NCBI GenBank assembly: GCA_964438515.1
Contig: CAYTLK010000085.1
Span: forward strand, 1 to 15,929
Length of the DNA stretch: 15,929 nt
Direction: 5' to 3'
Origin: RGIG3701 sp964438515
GTDB lineage: Bacteria > Planctomycetota > Planctomycetia > Pirellulales > Thermoguttaceae
The notes beneath the pieces are model-generated. The model was not told where the DNA came from. It saw only the letters and a list, made by a program, of their open reading frames with translations, and ran no database searches. Both the position numbers and the translations under genes were made by a program. Positions 1 to 6,700 of the stretch are shown here, one piece after another (the first letter of the stretch is position 1; each line of letters starts with the position of its first letter).

Positions 1-1
1 T

Positions 2-223
2 TTCAAGGGTTGCGGACACAAACCGTTCCACGGCCCGCGTCCTGAATTCAAAGGACAGTTCCCCGGTTGCAAGTGCCACTGCCCGGCCTGCAGTTGCGGC
101 CAGTGCCCGAAACAGTTCAAGGGCGGACGCCCTGATTTCAAAGGTCACGGCCCGAAAGATTTCCACGGTCCGCGCCCTGAGTGCAAAGCGCCTCGCGGAC
201 CCGAAGAAAACGAGCCTAAATAA
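2..223 (+). CDS. Cys/Gly/His-rich repeat protein, 3' end only
   Basis: The open frame enters from the left edge at base 2 and stops at TAA 221-223, leaving the last 73 residues. The peptide is dominated by a recurring F-(K/H)-G-x-R-P-(D/E)-(F/C)-K unit, at about residues 9-17, 39-47 and 54-62. The unit is visible in the DNA: TTCCACGGYCCGCGYCCTGA occurs at 26-45 and again at 161-180 with only two differences, which suggests growth by duplication. Between the repeats lies a dense cysteine cluster (residues 23, 25, 27, 30, 32, 35), and there are further cysteines at 4 and 61. Such spacing could bind metal or form disulphides, but I do not recognise the family and assign no function. The charged tail ends in PEENEPK. 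The hairpin at 268-308 follows as its likely terminator, supporting a real transcribed 3' end. The start and most of the gene lie outside the window. Confidence 0.6.
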   Translation, partial: FKGCGHKPFHGPRPEFKGQFPGCKCHCPACSCGQCPKQFKGGRPDFKGHGPKDFHGPRPECKAPRGPEENEPK

Positions 224-267
224 GTGCACCCAAACGGTTTGAAATAGACCGAAAAATCAAAAAGATG

Positions 268-317
268 AATGCGGCGGGAGACTTTTTATGTACGTCTTCC
301 GTTGCATTTATGTTTTT
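268..317 (+). terminator. Rho-independent terminator after the Cys-rich repeat gene
   Basis: AATGCGGCGGGAGAC (268-282) pairs with GTCTTCCGTTGCATT (294-308) over 15 positions, with an 11-base loop. Three of the pairs are G-U, which form only in RNA copied from the + strand (they would be A-C mismatches the other way). A TATGTTTTT stretch follows at 309-317. The direction fits the gene ending at 223. It also lies just beyond the stop codon of the convergent gene at 321. Confidence 0.75.
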
Positions 318-320
318 ACG

Positions 321-1115
321 TCAGAAATTCCAACTTACTGCAATTTCGGAGTTCGGCGCGAGATGCGTCCGTTCGGCGGCGGATCCATTGCGTACCGCAA
401 ACTCCAAAAGACCCGAAGAGCCGAAAAGAGCGCATAAGTTTCCCGGCTGCGCGTCAGCATACGTTCGAACCATTTGCACCGACAGTTTCCCATTCAAACG
501 GAAACACTTTCCTTCCGGAATCGGCCAATCGGCTTGCTCGATGTTCGTAATCAGATTTCCGAACGCGTCGGCAAACACGATTCTTGCTTCGAGACCGAAA
601 TCAGAACGTTTCGAGTGCACGAAATTCAAACGTACGAGCGATTCCGGCGGAACCGCAGGTCCCAAATCCGCAGGACTTCCGCCGTTCGCGAGCCATGCGG
701 CACACGGCGCCAAAATGTCGCGTCCGTGGAAAGTCGCGGAAACCTCACGAAGAAAATAGGTGCGATTTTGAATTTCATACGATTTTTGAATCGCCATTTT
801 TTCGGATAAAAGGGTTAAAATTCCGTTGTCGGGACAGAGAATAAACTGTTCGCCGTACGGAACAGCCACCAATCGCCGCGAAGACCCCACGCCCGGATCC
901 ACGACCACAATGTGAATGGTTTCCGGCGGGAAAAAGGGAACGATCTGCGCGAGCGTGTAGGCGGCCGCCTCGATGTTTTGAGGCGGAATGGAATGCGTTC
1001 CATCGACGATTTTGACGTTTTGCGCGTACGAGTACAGAACGCCCTTCATCTGCGCAATATAGGGACTTCCTTCCTGAAAATCGGTCGTCAGTACAACAAG
1101 TCGTTCAAAATTCAT
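321..1115 (-). CDS. SAM hydroxide adenosyltransferase (DUF62 / SAM hydrolase)
   Basis: This 264-residue protein belongs to the family that hydrolyses S-adenosylmethionine to adenosine and methionine with an activated water (PF01887-type, related to SAM-dependent halogenases). Family motifs run in order: LTTDF (residues 9-13), VVVDPGVGSSRR (70-81), CPDNGILT (94-101), FHGRDILAP (129-137) and DAFGNLITNI in the C-terminal barrel domain. The residues described for hydroxide activation, Asp73, Arg80 and His130, are all present, so I expect activity. The first motif reads LTTDFQEGSPY, where many members have LTTDFGxxDxY, so a usual Gly and a second Asp are changed. The length is typical. The ATG at 1113-1115 has only a weak ribosome site. 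The gene lies 96 bases downstream of rpmB on the same strand, with hairpins between, so co-transcription is uncertain. There is no signal peptide; it should be cytoplasmic. Confidence 0.9.
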   Translation of the reverse strand: MNFERLVVLTTDFQEGSPYIAQMKGVLYSYAQNVKIVDGTHSIPPQNIEAAAYTLAQIVPFFPPETIHIVVVDPGVGSSRRLVAVPYGEQFILCPDNGILTLLSEKMAIQKSYEIQNRTYFLREVSATFHGRDILAPCAAWLANGGSPADLGPAVPPESLVRLNFVHSKRSDFGLEARIVFADAFGNLITNIEQADWPIPEGKCFRLNGKLSVQMVRTYADAQPGNLCALFGSSGLLEFAVRNGSAAERTHLAPNSEIAVSWNF

Positions 1116-1146
1116 GGTCAGGATTTTCCATATTTAAAACAGAAAT

Positions 1147-1212
1147 AACCCGCAAAAATACCAGACCTTTGCGGGGTTTTTCAGAAACGTGAGACGTTTT
1201 TGTAAAACGTCT
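1147..1212 (-). terminator. Tandem hairpins downstream of rpmB
   Basis: Two stem-loops fill the gap between rpmB and the next gene. AGACGTTTT (1192-1200) pairs perfectly with AAAACGTCT (1204-1212) around a 3-base loop and touches the rpmB stop codon. CCCGCAAA (1149-1156) pairs with TTTGCGGG (1168-1175). Read on the - strand the second is followed by TTATTTCTGTTTT, a modest U-rich tail. On the + strand it is followed by TTTTT, so it could act in either direction. Partial termination between rpmB and the SAM hydrolase is plausible. Confidence 0.5.
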
Positions 1213-1484
1213 TATTTTTTGACGGTTTCCATCAATTTGAAAGGAGCAGCTTTCACAACACGCGTGACGGCACCGCTGCGCAGGCACTGCGCGCAGACAC
1301 ACACGGTTTTGTGTGTACCGTTTTCCGTGGAGATTCGAACGTTTCTCAGGTTCGGTTTGAATTCGCGACGTGTGATGCCAGTCACTTTTGTACCGACACC
1401 ACCCAGATACTTCGCACGACCACGAGTCTGAACCACATTACCAACCTGCTTTCCTTTACCGCAAATGCAACAAACGTTTGCCAT
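1212..1484 (-). CDS. rpmB: 50S ribosomal protein L28
   Basis: This 90-residue protein is recognisable as L28 of the large ribosomal subunit. The N-terminus MANVCCICGKGKQVGN and the central segment NLRNVRISTENGTHK match the family pattern. It is the zinc-binding (C+) form: cysteine pairs at 5/8 and 64/67 are positioned to hold one zinc ion. The start at 1482-1484 is fixed by an excellent ribosome site, AAGGAGG, about eight bases upstream. The gene stands alone rather than in a ribosomal-protein operon. A TATAAC box about 45 bases upstream of the ATG (near 1530 on the - strand) may be its -10, but I see no good -35. Hairpins directly after the stop codon probably end or attenuate the transcript. 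Confidence 0.96.
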   Translation of the reverse strand: MANVCCICGKGKQVGNVVQTRGRAKYLGGVGTKVTGITRREFKPNLRNVRISTENGTHKTVCVCAQCLRSGAVTRVVKAAPFKLMETVKK

Positions 1485-1666
1485 CGTGTATATCCTCCTT
1501 ATGATTATGTATTCCAGGCGTTATACTAACACCTAATTTTCTCATTTTTTAACAAGAGACCCCATTTTACACCTTTTTTCGATAGTTTCAAGCCCCCCTC
1601 AGGAAAAATTTTTCATTAATCTTTAAAAAGATAAAAAATATCAGAAAGGGAAGCAAATTATAGAGA

Positions 1667-1716
1667 TTTCCGAAAAAAACGATTTGAATCCCAAAAATTT
1701 TCGTTTTTTTCGGAAA
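1667..1716. repeat. Perfect 16-bp inverted repeat upstream of promoter
   Basis: TTTCCGAAAAAAACGA (1667-1682) is exactly repeated in inverse as TCGTTTTTTTCGGAAA (1701-1716), separated by 18 bases. No U-run follows on either strand and no gene ends nearby, so it is not an obvious terminator. It ends 26 bases before the -35 box at 1743. A binding site for a dimeric regulator or a cruciform are possible readings; neither is shown by the sequence alone. Confidence 0.7.
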
Positions 1717-1742
1717 AGTTGGGAGAAAACACGCGGGAGGTG

Positions 1743-1771
1743 TTGACATTCGCGGAATTGTCGTTTAAAAT
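1743..1771 (+). promoter_or_regulatory. Sigma-70-type promoter for the gene at 1816
   Basis: A perfect -35 box TTGACA (1743-1748) and a -10 box TAAAAT (1766-1771) are separated by 17 bases. Transcription would begin near 1778, giving a leader of about 40 bases before the ATG at 1816. Confidence 0.8.
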
Positions 1772-1815
1772 AGTATTATAAGTTCAATAAAACAAATACA
1801 ACAATCAGGTGAATT

Positions 1816-2853
1816 ATGACAAAAAAATTTTCCTTTATCTGTTTACTGGCACTTTCGTCCGTCTGTTTCTGGTCGGCAGAAAGTTTCTTGTGGACGTCTC
1901 ACACTGTCGCCGCATCGAACGATGAAGAATACGCAGAGGAAGAATCTGTCGGTGATGATTCTGCAGACGCAGGTACCGAAGAGGGTGAAGAGGTCGACGA
2001 GGGCGACGATGACGACGATTTCGACCCTGACGCACCGCTTCCCAGCCCGGAACGCGTGTTCGGCGCAAGACTTCAAACGAGCGACAATGTGTTGCTTTCC
2101 GCAACGTTTTATCCCGGAAATCGCGGAAAGAAAAGCGTTCCTGTACTTATTCTGCACGATTGGGGCGGAACTCGAGCCGACGTGGAAGTGCTGGCGCAGG
2201 CGCTTCAGGCGCAGGGGTGCGCGGTGCTGATTCCCGACCTTCGAGGACACGGAAAAAGCAATCGCCATCTGGTCGGTCCGGAGGATACCGAGTCTTTTAC
2301 GGCCGGCAAACGAATGATGCTGGGAGATTTTGAGGAGATTTTAAAATTTGATCTTCCTTGTTTGAAAAAGTTTTTGATGCAGCAAAACAACTCCGGAAAT
2401 CTGAACATCGACAAATTATGCGTCGGCGGAGTCGGTTACGGCGGGATGGCGGCCGCTTATTTCGCAAATAACGACTGGAATCCCATGGTCAAACGCAAGA
2501 AAGCGCAGCCGATGATGGGCGACGTCAAAGGTTTTTTCATGATTGCACCGCCGAAAACGATGAAGGGGATTAAATTTACCGACACGCTTACGTTTCCCAC
2601 TTGGGTCGCGAGCGTTTCCTGCCTCGTCTTGGACGGGAAAAACAAAAAAGTCGTGTCCGCGATGGAAAAACAGGTCATCAAATGCTGCGGGAGAGACGCG
2701 CTCGAACGATGCTGGTTCAAAAATTACGATTCCATTTCTGAAACGGAAAAAGACCTGATTCAGGATCCAGACTCGGACATCGTACTCGACATTCTCGCGT
2801 TCGTCGATTTGCGCTGCACGAAGAGGGACATTCTGTGGAAAAACCGTCAGTAA
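1816..2853 (+). CDS. Exported alpha/beta-hydrolase-fold protein lacking its nucleophile
   Basis: The 345-residue protein starts with a signal peptide (hydrophobic residues 6-20). A very acidic linker follows (about 38-70, with an unbroken DDDDD run), and then a domain with alpha/beta-hydrolase features: strand PVLILHDWGG (109-118) with the oxyanion-type HDWGG, and VLIPDLRGHGKS (137-148). The nucleophile elbow reads GGVGYGG (204-210), so the expected Ser of G-x-S-x-G is Gly207. The later LDGKNKKVV (272-280) has Lys where many homologues carry the acid residue (G-x-x-D), and I see no catalytic His near the C-terminus. It is therefore probably a non-catalytic, binding or scaffolding relative; an unusual active site remains possible. 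A weak AGGTG ribosome site precedes the ATG. The next gene starts 110 bases downstream on the same strand. The end is TAA. Confidence 0.8.
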   Translation: MTKKFSFICLLALSSVCFWSAESFLWTSHTVAASNDEEYAEEESVGDDSADAGTEEGEEVDEGDDDDDFDPDAPLPSPERVFGARLQTSDNVLLSATFYPGNRGKKSVPVLILHDWGGTRADVEVLAQALQAQGCAVLIPDLRGHGKSNRHLVGPEDTESFTAGKRMMLGDFEEILKFDLPCLKKFLMQQNNSGNLNIDKLCVGGVGYGGMAAAYFANNDWNPMVKRKKAQPMMGDVKGFFMIAPPKTMKGIKFTDTLTFPTWVASVSCLVLDGKNKKVVSAMEKQVIKCCGRDALERCWFKNYDSISETEKDLIQDPDSDIVLDILAFVDLRCTKRDILWKNRQ

Positions 2854-2883
2854 ACGTCCTTGGAGCCTTCTTTTTCCGAAATT

Positions 2884-2923
2884 TTCCAGATTTGCGCCGC
2901 CAAAAACGTACGTAAATCTGGAA
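2884..2923 (+). terminator. Perfect 10-bp hairpin between two + strand genes
   Basis: TTCCAGATTT (2884-2893) pairs exactly with AAATCTGGAA (2914-2923) around a 20-base loop. The tail is only moderately T-rich (TGAGTTTCCTTTT). It may be a weak terminator or attenuator between the genes ending at 2853 and starting at 2963, or an inverted-repeat binding site. Confidence 0.4.
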
Positions 2924-2962
2924 TGAGTTTCCTTTTCCCCATTTTTTTGGAGTGCAGGCCGC

Positions 2963-3898
2963 ATGAACCAAGTTTCGAATCGAAAAACTTTTCGTTCAAA
3001 AATCAATTCTCGTCGTTTTCGTTGGGGAGTGTTTGCCGTCGGACTCTGCTTGATTTTTGTTCTGAATTTGTGCCAGCCGGCCACGCTGGAAGTTTTTCGG
3101 ATGTGGTTCAGTTCGAAGGGTGCGCCGCCCGAATACGCGAACAAGATGGATGATTTTTCGCGGACGGACCGTCTTTTTCAGGGACTGGATGAGGAGTCGC
3201 TGGATTCCGTAAAGGACAATGCGCCGGTGAAGGCCAAAGAGACGCAAACGGCCATGAAAATCTGGAACCAGCTGCATTCGATGGAACTGACGGCCATCCG
3301 GAATCAGTGTCTGGGACGCGTACTTTTTGCGCAGTATTTCAAGCAGCCGGAAACGTATCGGGGAAATCTTCTGAGAATCAAGGGGACGATTCGTCTTGCA
3401 GTCTCCAAAAAGATTCCGACAGTCTTGCAAAAAGGGACGGAGGCCGCAAAAAAGGAAACGGACGATCCGAATTACGGTTACGATTTCGATCATTTTTACG
3501 AATTGTGGATTCAGCCGGACGACAATTTGCACGATCCCGTACTCGTGAACACGCTGGAGGTGCCGGAAGATTTGCCGATTGATCGGGAAATTCAGGTGCC
3601 GGTCGTGATTGACGGCGTCTTTTTTAAGTTGTATCTTTACGAAAGTTCGACGGGTGAGATGCTTTCGACTCCGATGTTTTACGCGAAGGCGCCCGACTGG
3701 ACGCGTCCGATTCCGGAAACCTCGCAGACCGCCTCCGGGACGGACGGGACGAAAGCGCCGATGAGTTCGCGTCTCTTTTTGACGATTATTTTATCGGGTG
3801 CTTTTTTATGTACAGGAATCATTCTTTACGTAATTTACCTGAACACCCGCCCGGACGCACCCGCAGAAGAGCTTCCGGACGAGATTGATTTGAAATAA
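2963..3898 (+). CDS. Conserved two-TM membrane protein of unknown function
   Basis: The 311-residue protein has a basic N-terminus, one hydrophobic segment at about 21-40 and a second at about 271-293, ending in a short acidic cytoplasmic-type tail. The middle 230 residues would lie outside the membrane. Within them a segment reads YRGNLLRIKGTIR (about 132-144), then FYELWIQPDD and VPVVIDGVFFKLYLYES. This resembles a small beta-barrel (OB-like) domain: a strand with RG-x-x-x-R-I-K-G, and a later G-x-F-F-K-x-Y strand. I have the impression of similar proteins among planctomycete hypotheticals, but this is recollection and no function is known to me. The ATG at 2963 is supported by GGAG about 11 bases upstream. 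The gene may share a transcript with the hydrolase-like gene before it. It converges on the gene at 4030-5004. Confidence 0.8.
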   Translation: MNQVSNRKTFRSKINSRRFRWGVFAVGLCLIFVLNLCQPATLEVFRMWFSSKGAPPEYANKMDDFSRTDRLFQGLDEESLDSVKDNAPVKAKETQTAMKIWNQLHSMELTAIRNQCLGRVLFAQYFKQPETYRGNLLRIKGTIRLAVSKKIPTVLQKGTEAAKKETDDPNYGYDFDHFYELWIQPDDNLHDPVLVNTLEVPEDLPIDREIQVPVVIDGVFFKLYLYESSTGEMLSTPMFYAKAPDWTRPIPETSQTASGTDGTKAPMSSRLFLTIILSGAFLCTGIILYVIYLNTRPDAPAEELPDEIDLK

Positions 3899-3985
3899 TG
3901 TTGTGGTGCTTTCGTTTAAAATATACTCATCACACTTTATATTTCAGGTTTTGACGATATGTTTTCCCTCATTTTAAGGGGACGC

Positions 3986-4081
3986 CCTGGGAACGCGGGC
4001 TTCCAGCCCGCATTTGTCAAAACAGGCCCTCACTCAAAATTTACTTTATCGTAAAGCAGGCTGGAAGCCTGCGCTCCCAGG
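3986..4081. repeat. Dispersed-type GC-rich palindrome pair, inverted
   Basis: Two 26-base arms, 3986-4011 and 4056-4081, are inverted copies of each other with 23 of 26 positions matching. Each arm is itself a small palindrome: GCGGGCT-TCC-AGCCCGC on the left and GCAGGCT-GGA-AGCCTGC on the right. The consensus (GGGAGCGCAGGCTTCCAGCC) resembles a repeat I associate with scattered copies in PVC-group genomes. The pair sits between convergent genes and could form a long hairpin acting as a terminator for both. The right arm lies inside the coding sequence of the 4030-5004 gene. Confidence 0.75.
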
Positions 4082-5004
4082 AATCGGACGCAAACCGTAC
4101 CGTCTTTTCCGATGTAATTTTCCGCAACGCCCAGTTCTTTCATCCAGCGCTGCTCGTTGCGAATCGACCAGGGGCCGCTGTCGGGGCCTTTCCCGGAATC
4201 ATTGTTCCAAAGCCAGTTCGGGGTCGGCCAAAAACAGATTCGAGGCGCAATGGCGTCGTAAAGTTCCCGCGCGGCGCCGGACTGTCCGTGGTGTGCCATC
4301 TGAACCGCATCCGCTTTCAACACCTCGGCCGGCTGCGTCTTCAGCAGCTCCAAACTCGCTTCCGCGCCCAAATCTCCCAAAAAAATCAACGACGATTTCG
4401 GCGTCCTGAACAAAAAACAGACCGACGTATTATTAATCGGATTGTGATGAAGGTCCAAATACGGATCATTCAAAACCGTGACGCGCAGGTTTTCGAACGA
4501 TAGTTCCTGATTTTTGTGCGTTTCTTCCATGCGATTTTTGATGCTCTCCGCACAGCGATAAAACTCCGTCGTCGTTCGTATACATCCCGGCTCGCCCTCG
4601 TTCAGCCACTCGGCAGGCGGAAAATGAAAGTAGAATTTCTTCACTTCCGGCAGACGATTGGACCGAATCAGCTCGCACAACGCGCCCACGTGATCGGAGT
4701 GGCAGTGCGTCAAAAACCACGCACTCACGCAGGGATTGGGTTTTCCGTTCATTTTTTCGAGCATTTCAAGCAGATGGTCCGCATCGCCCGCGTTCCCGCC
4801 GTCCACGACAATCAGCTCGCCTGAATGTGTTTGAATGATGTACGACATCATTTGTGTTGGTGTTTTGTTCGTCAGCTGGCAAATGGTGATTCCCTCGAAC
4901 GTTTCGTCTTCGGGGCGCATCGTTTCCCCGAAAACCCAGGTCGAACCGAGCGTCAAAAAGCCGGACGTGAGACAAAATCGGCGGCGAGATATTTTCATTT
5001 TCAT
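4030..5004 (-). CDS. Exported metallo-beta-lactamase-fold hydrolase (ComEC/Rec2-like)
   Basis: The 324-residue protein begins with a Tat-like signal (SRRRFCLTSGFLTLGS, residues 6-21), so it is probably exported folded. The metal-binding motif THCHSDH (99-105) gives His100, His102, Asp104 and His105. It is followed by FLGD (208-211, Asp211) and MAHHG (236-240), the order seen in the metallo-beta-lactamase domain related to ComEC. Substrate is unknown; a phosphodiester or nuclease-type activity is the family-based guess. Start: the ATG at 5002-5004 has GGA about eight bases upstream; a second ATG two codons in is less likely. The last ~16 residues (LGAQASSLL and tail) are encoded by a dispersed-type palindrome (4056-4081), so the native end was probably near CVRF at residue 308. 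It is divergent from guaB. Confidence 0.88.
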   Translation of the reverse strand: MKMKISRRRFCLTSGFLTLGSTWVFGETMRPEDETFEGITICQLTNKTPTQMMSYIIQTHSGELIVVDGGNAGDADHLLEMLEKMNGKPNPCVSAWFLTHCHSDHVGALCELIRSNRLPEVKKFYFHFPPAEWLNEGEPGCIRTTTEFYRCAESIKNRMEETHKNQELSFENLRVTVLNDPYLDLHHNPINNTSVCFLFRTPKSSLIFLGDLGAEASLELLKTQPAEVLKADAVQMAHHGQSGAARELYDAIAPRICFWPTPNWLWNNDSGKGPDSGPWSIRNEQRWMKELGVAENYIGKDGTVCVRFLGAQASSLLYDKVNFE

Positions 5005-5039
5005 TTTTATTCCTTTTTAAATAGAGTGCGTTCAAATCC

Positions 5040-5068
5040 ATTTAACCAGAAATCTCGCGCGGCGTCAA
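5040..5068 (-). promoter_or_regulatory. Candidate promoter for the metallo-hydrolase gene
   Basis: On the - strand TTGACG (5068-5063) and TTAAAT (5045-5040) are separated by 17 bases, about 36 bases upstream of the ATG at 5004. The -35 differs from consensus at one position, the -10 at two. Confidence 0.5.
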
Positions 5069-5097
5069 GCGTCTGCCGCCTCATTTTTAAAAAATTT

Positions 5098-5126
5098 TTG
5101 AAATTATTCTCCCCCCCCCCTTTAAT
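5098..5126 (+). promoter_or_regulatory. Candidate guaB promoter with a C10 spacer tract
   Basis: TTGAAA (5098-5103) and TTTAAT (5121-5126), each one mismatch from consensus, are 17 bases apart. The spacer is TTATTCT followed by exactly ten cytosines (5111-5120), which abut the -10 box. Replication slippage in this run would change spacer length and promoter strength. The leader to the guaB ATG would be about 105 bases. Another AT-rich box, TAATAT at 5144-5149, lacks a good -35. Confidence 0.45.
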
Positions 5127-5236
5127 TTTCTTTAAAAAAAGTGTAATATTAAGTGGAATTATTTTAAAGTTTTGAAAAAACGTTGAACAGGTTCCGCCTC
5201 TCTTTCGTTTCGGCCCTCATTTAAGGAGATTTGTTT

Positions 5237-6700
5237 ATGGATAACAAAATTCATTACCGCGGCATCACTTTCGACGACGTCCTCCTCGAACCTCGCTACA
5301 GTGAGCTGGTTCCTGCCGAAGTCGACGTCACAACGCATTTAACCCAGCGAATCCATCTGAATATTCCGATTCTCAGTTCGCCGATGGACACCGTGACGGA
5401 AAGTGCGATGGCGATTGCGCTGGCTCAAGAGGGCGGTTTGGGAATTATTCACAAAAATCTCTCCATCCACGACCAGGTGACGGAGGTCATCAAGGTCAAA
5501 CGCACCGCTAACGGAATCATTAACAATCCCGCCACGCTTCATCCGGACGCGAAGGTTACGGAAGCTCGCAGAATGATGGACACGCACCGTGTTTCAGGGA
5601 TTCCGGTCACGCTTGAGAACGGACATCTCGAAGGGATTATTACACGCCGCGACCTCCGATTTCTCGAAGACACAAACGTCACCGTCCGTGAAGTTATGAC
5701 GAAAGACCATCTTGTAACGGCTACGGGGAATGTAACGCTTGCGGAAGCTGAGAAAATTTTAATGGAAAAAAAAGTGGAGAAACTGCTTCTGGTTGACGAT
5801 AAATATATATTGACGGGACTAATTACGATAAAAGACATCGACATGCAGCGCAGTTACCCCTTGGCGTGCAAAGACGCGCTTGGAAGACTGCGGGTCGGAG
5901 CGGCAGTGGGAGTTCACGATTACGAACGAATTTCCACTCTCGTGGTGACAGGCGTTGATGTTCTCGTCCTCGACAGCGCTCACGGCCACTCCAAAAACGT
6001 TTTGGATACGGTTCGTCGCATCAAAAAGGATTGGGACATTGATGTGATTGTGGGAAACATCGCCACCGCAGAAGCGGCCAAAGATTTGGCTGCGGTGGGG
6101 GCGGACGCTGTTAAGGTCGGAATTGGTCCAGGCTCGATTTGCACAACACGCGTCGTTTCCGGTGTCGGAGTTCCTCAGATTTCTGCCATTTACAATGTGG
6201 CAAAAGCAATTGAGGGAAGCGGTGTTTCGATTATTGCCGACGGCGGTATTCGTTATTCCGGCGACATCACCAAGGCCCTTGCGGCTGGTGCGCACGTCGT
6301 GATGCTTGGAGGACTTCTCGCAGGATTGGAAGAGAGTCCCGGAAGCAAGGTGTTTTATCAGGGCCGTCAGTTCAAGGCCTATCGCGGTATGGGGTCACTC
6401 GGCGCGATGGTCCGCGGGTCCAGCGAACGCTATCGTCAGTCGAAAGCGGGACCGGACAAATTGGTTCCGGAAGGTGTGGAAGGACGTGTTCCTTACCGCG
6501 GAAATCTGGGACCCTTCGTATATCAGCTTGTAGGGGGGCTTCGGGCTGGTATGGGTTATTGTGGTACAAGAAATATTGAAGAATTGCGCAGGGACGCTCA
6601 ATTCGTTCAGATTTCACCGGCTACTGTTCGGGAGAATCACCCTCATGATATCAAAATTACACAAGAAGCTCCAAACTACAACTCAGAGGATAACGGTTGA
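5237..6700 (+). CDS. guaB: IMP dehydrogenase
   Basis: The 487-residue enzyme oxidises IMP to XMP with NAD+, the first committed step to guanine nucleotides, in the cytoplasm. It has full family architecture: an N-terminal barrel segment (FDDVLLEPR 12-20, SSPMDTVTE 48-56), two CBS domains inserted at about 95-205 (regulatory nucleotide sites), then VLDSAHGHS (244-252) and the catalytic loop GIGPGSICTTR (295-305) with catalytic Cys302. The IMP-binding GGIRYSGD, the FYQGRQFKAYRGMGSLGAM segment and the flap SSERY follow. The length matches bacterial guaB. I choose the ATG at 5237 because AAGGAG (5223-5228) is eight bases before it; an in-frame TTG at 5231 is too close to that site. The 3' end overlaps the next gene by 56 bases. 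guaA is not in the window. Confidence 0.97.
   Translation: MDNKIHYRGITFDDVLLEPRYSELVPAEVDVTTHLTQRIHLNIPILSSPMDTVTESAMAIALAQEGGLGIIHKNLSIHDQVTEVIKVKRTANGIINNPATLHPDAKVTEARRMMDTHRVSGIPVTLENGHLEGIITRRDLRFLEDTNVTVREVMTKDHLVTATGNVTLAEAEKILMEKKVEKLLLVDDKYILTGLITIKDIDMQRSYPLACKDALGRLRVGAAVGVHDYERISTLVVTGVDVLVLDSAHGHSKNVLDTVRRIKKDWDIDVIVGNIATAEAAKDLAAVGADAVKVGIGPGSICTTRVVSGVGVPQISAIYNVAKAIEGSGVSIIADGGIRYSGDITKALAAGAHVVMLGGLLAGLEESPGSKVFYQGRQFKAYRGMGSLGAMVRGSSERYRQSKAGPDKLVPEGVEGRVPYRGNLGPFVYQLVGGLRAGMGYCGTRNIEELRRDAQFVQISPATVRENHPHDIKITQEAPNYNSEDNG

Larger units (their letters stand above)
1485..1815. other. AT-rich divergent intergenic region
   Basis: These 331 bases separate rpmB (-) from the exported hydrolase-like gene (+). 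I see no coding sequence. The region holds the upstream sequence of rpmB, a perfect 16-bp inverted repeat at 1667-1716, and the + strand promoter at 1743-1771. The stretch 1600-1710 is rich in A and T runs and could be intrinsically bent or easily melted. Confidence 0.7.

Noticed and set aside
5231..5236. TTG start for guaB at 5231
   Set aside because: It is only two bases from the AAGGAG ribosome site; ATG 5237 is correctly spaced and begins with the usual sequence.
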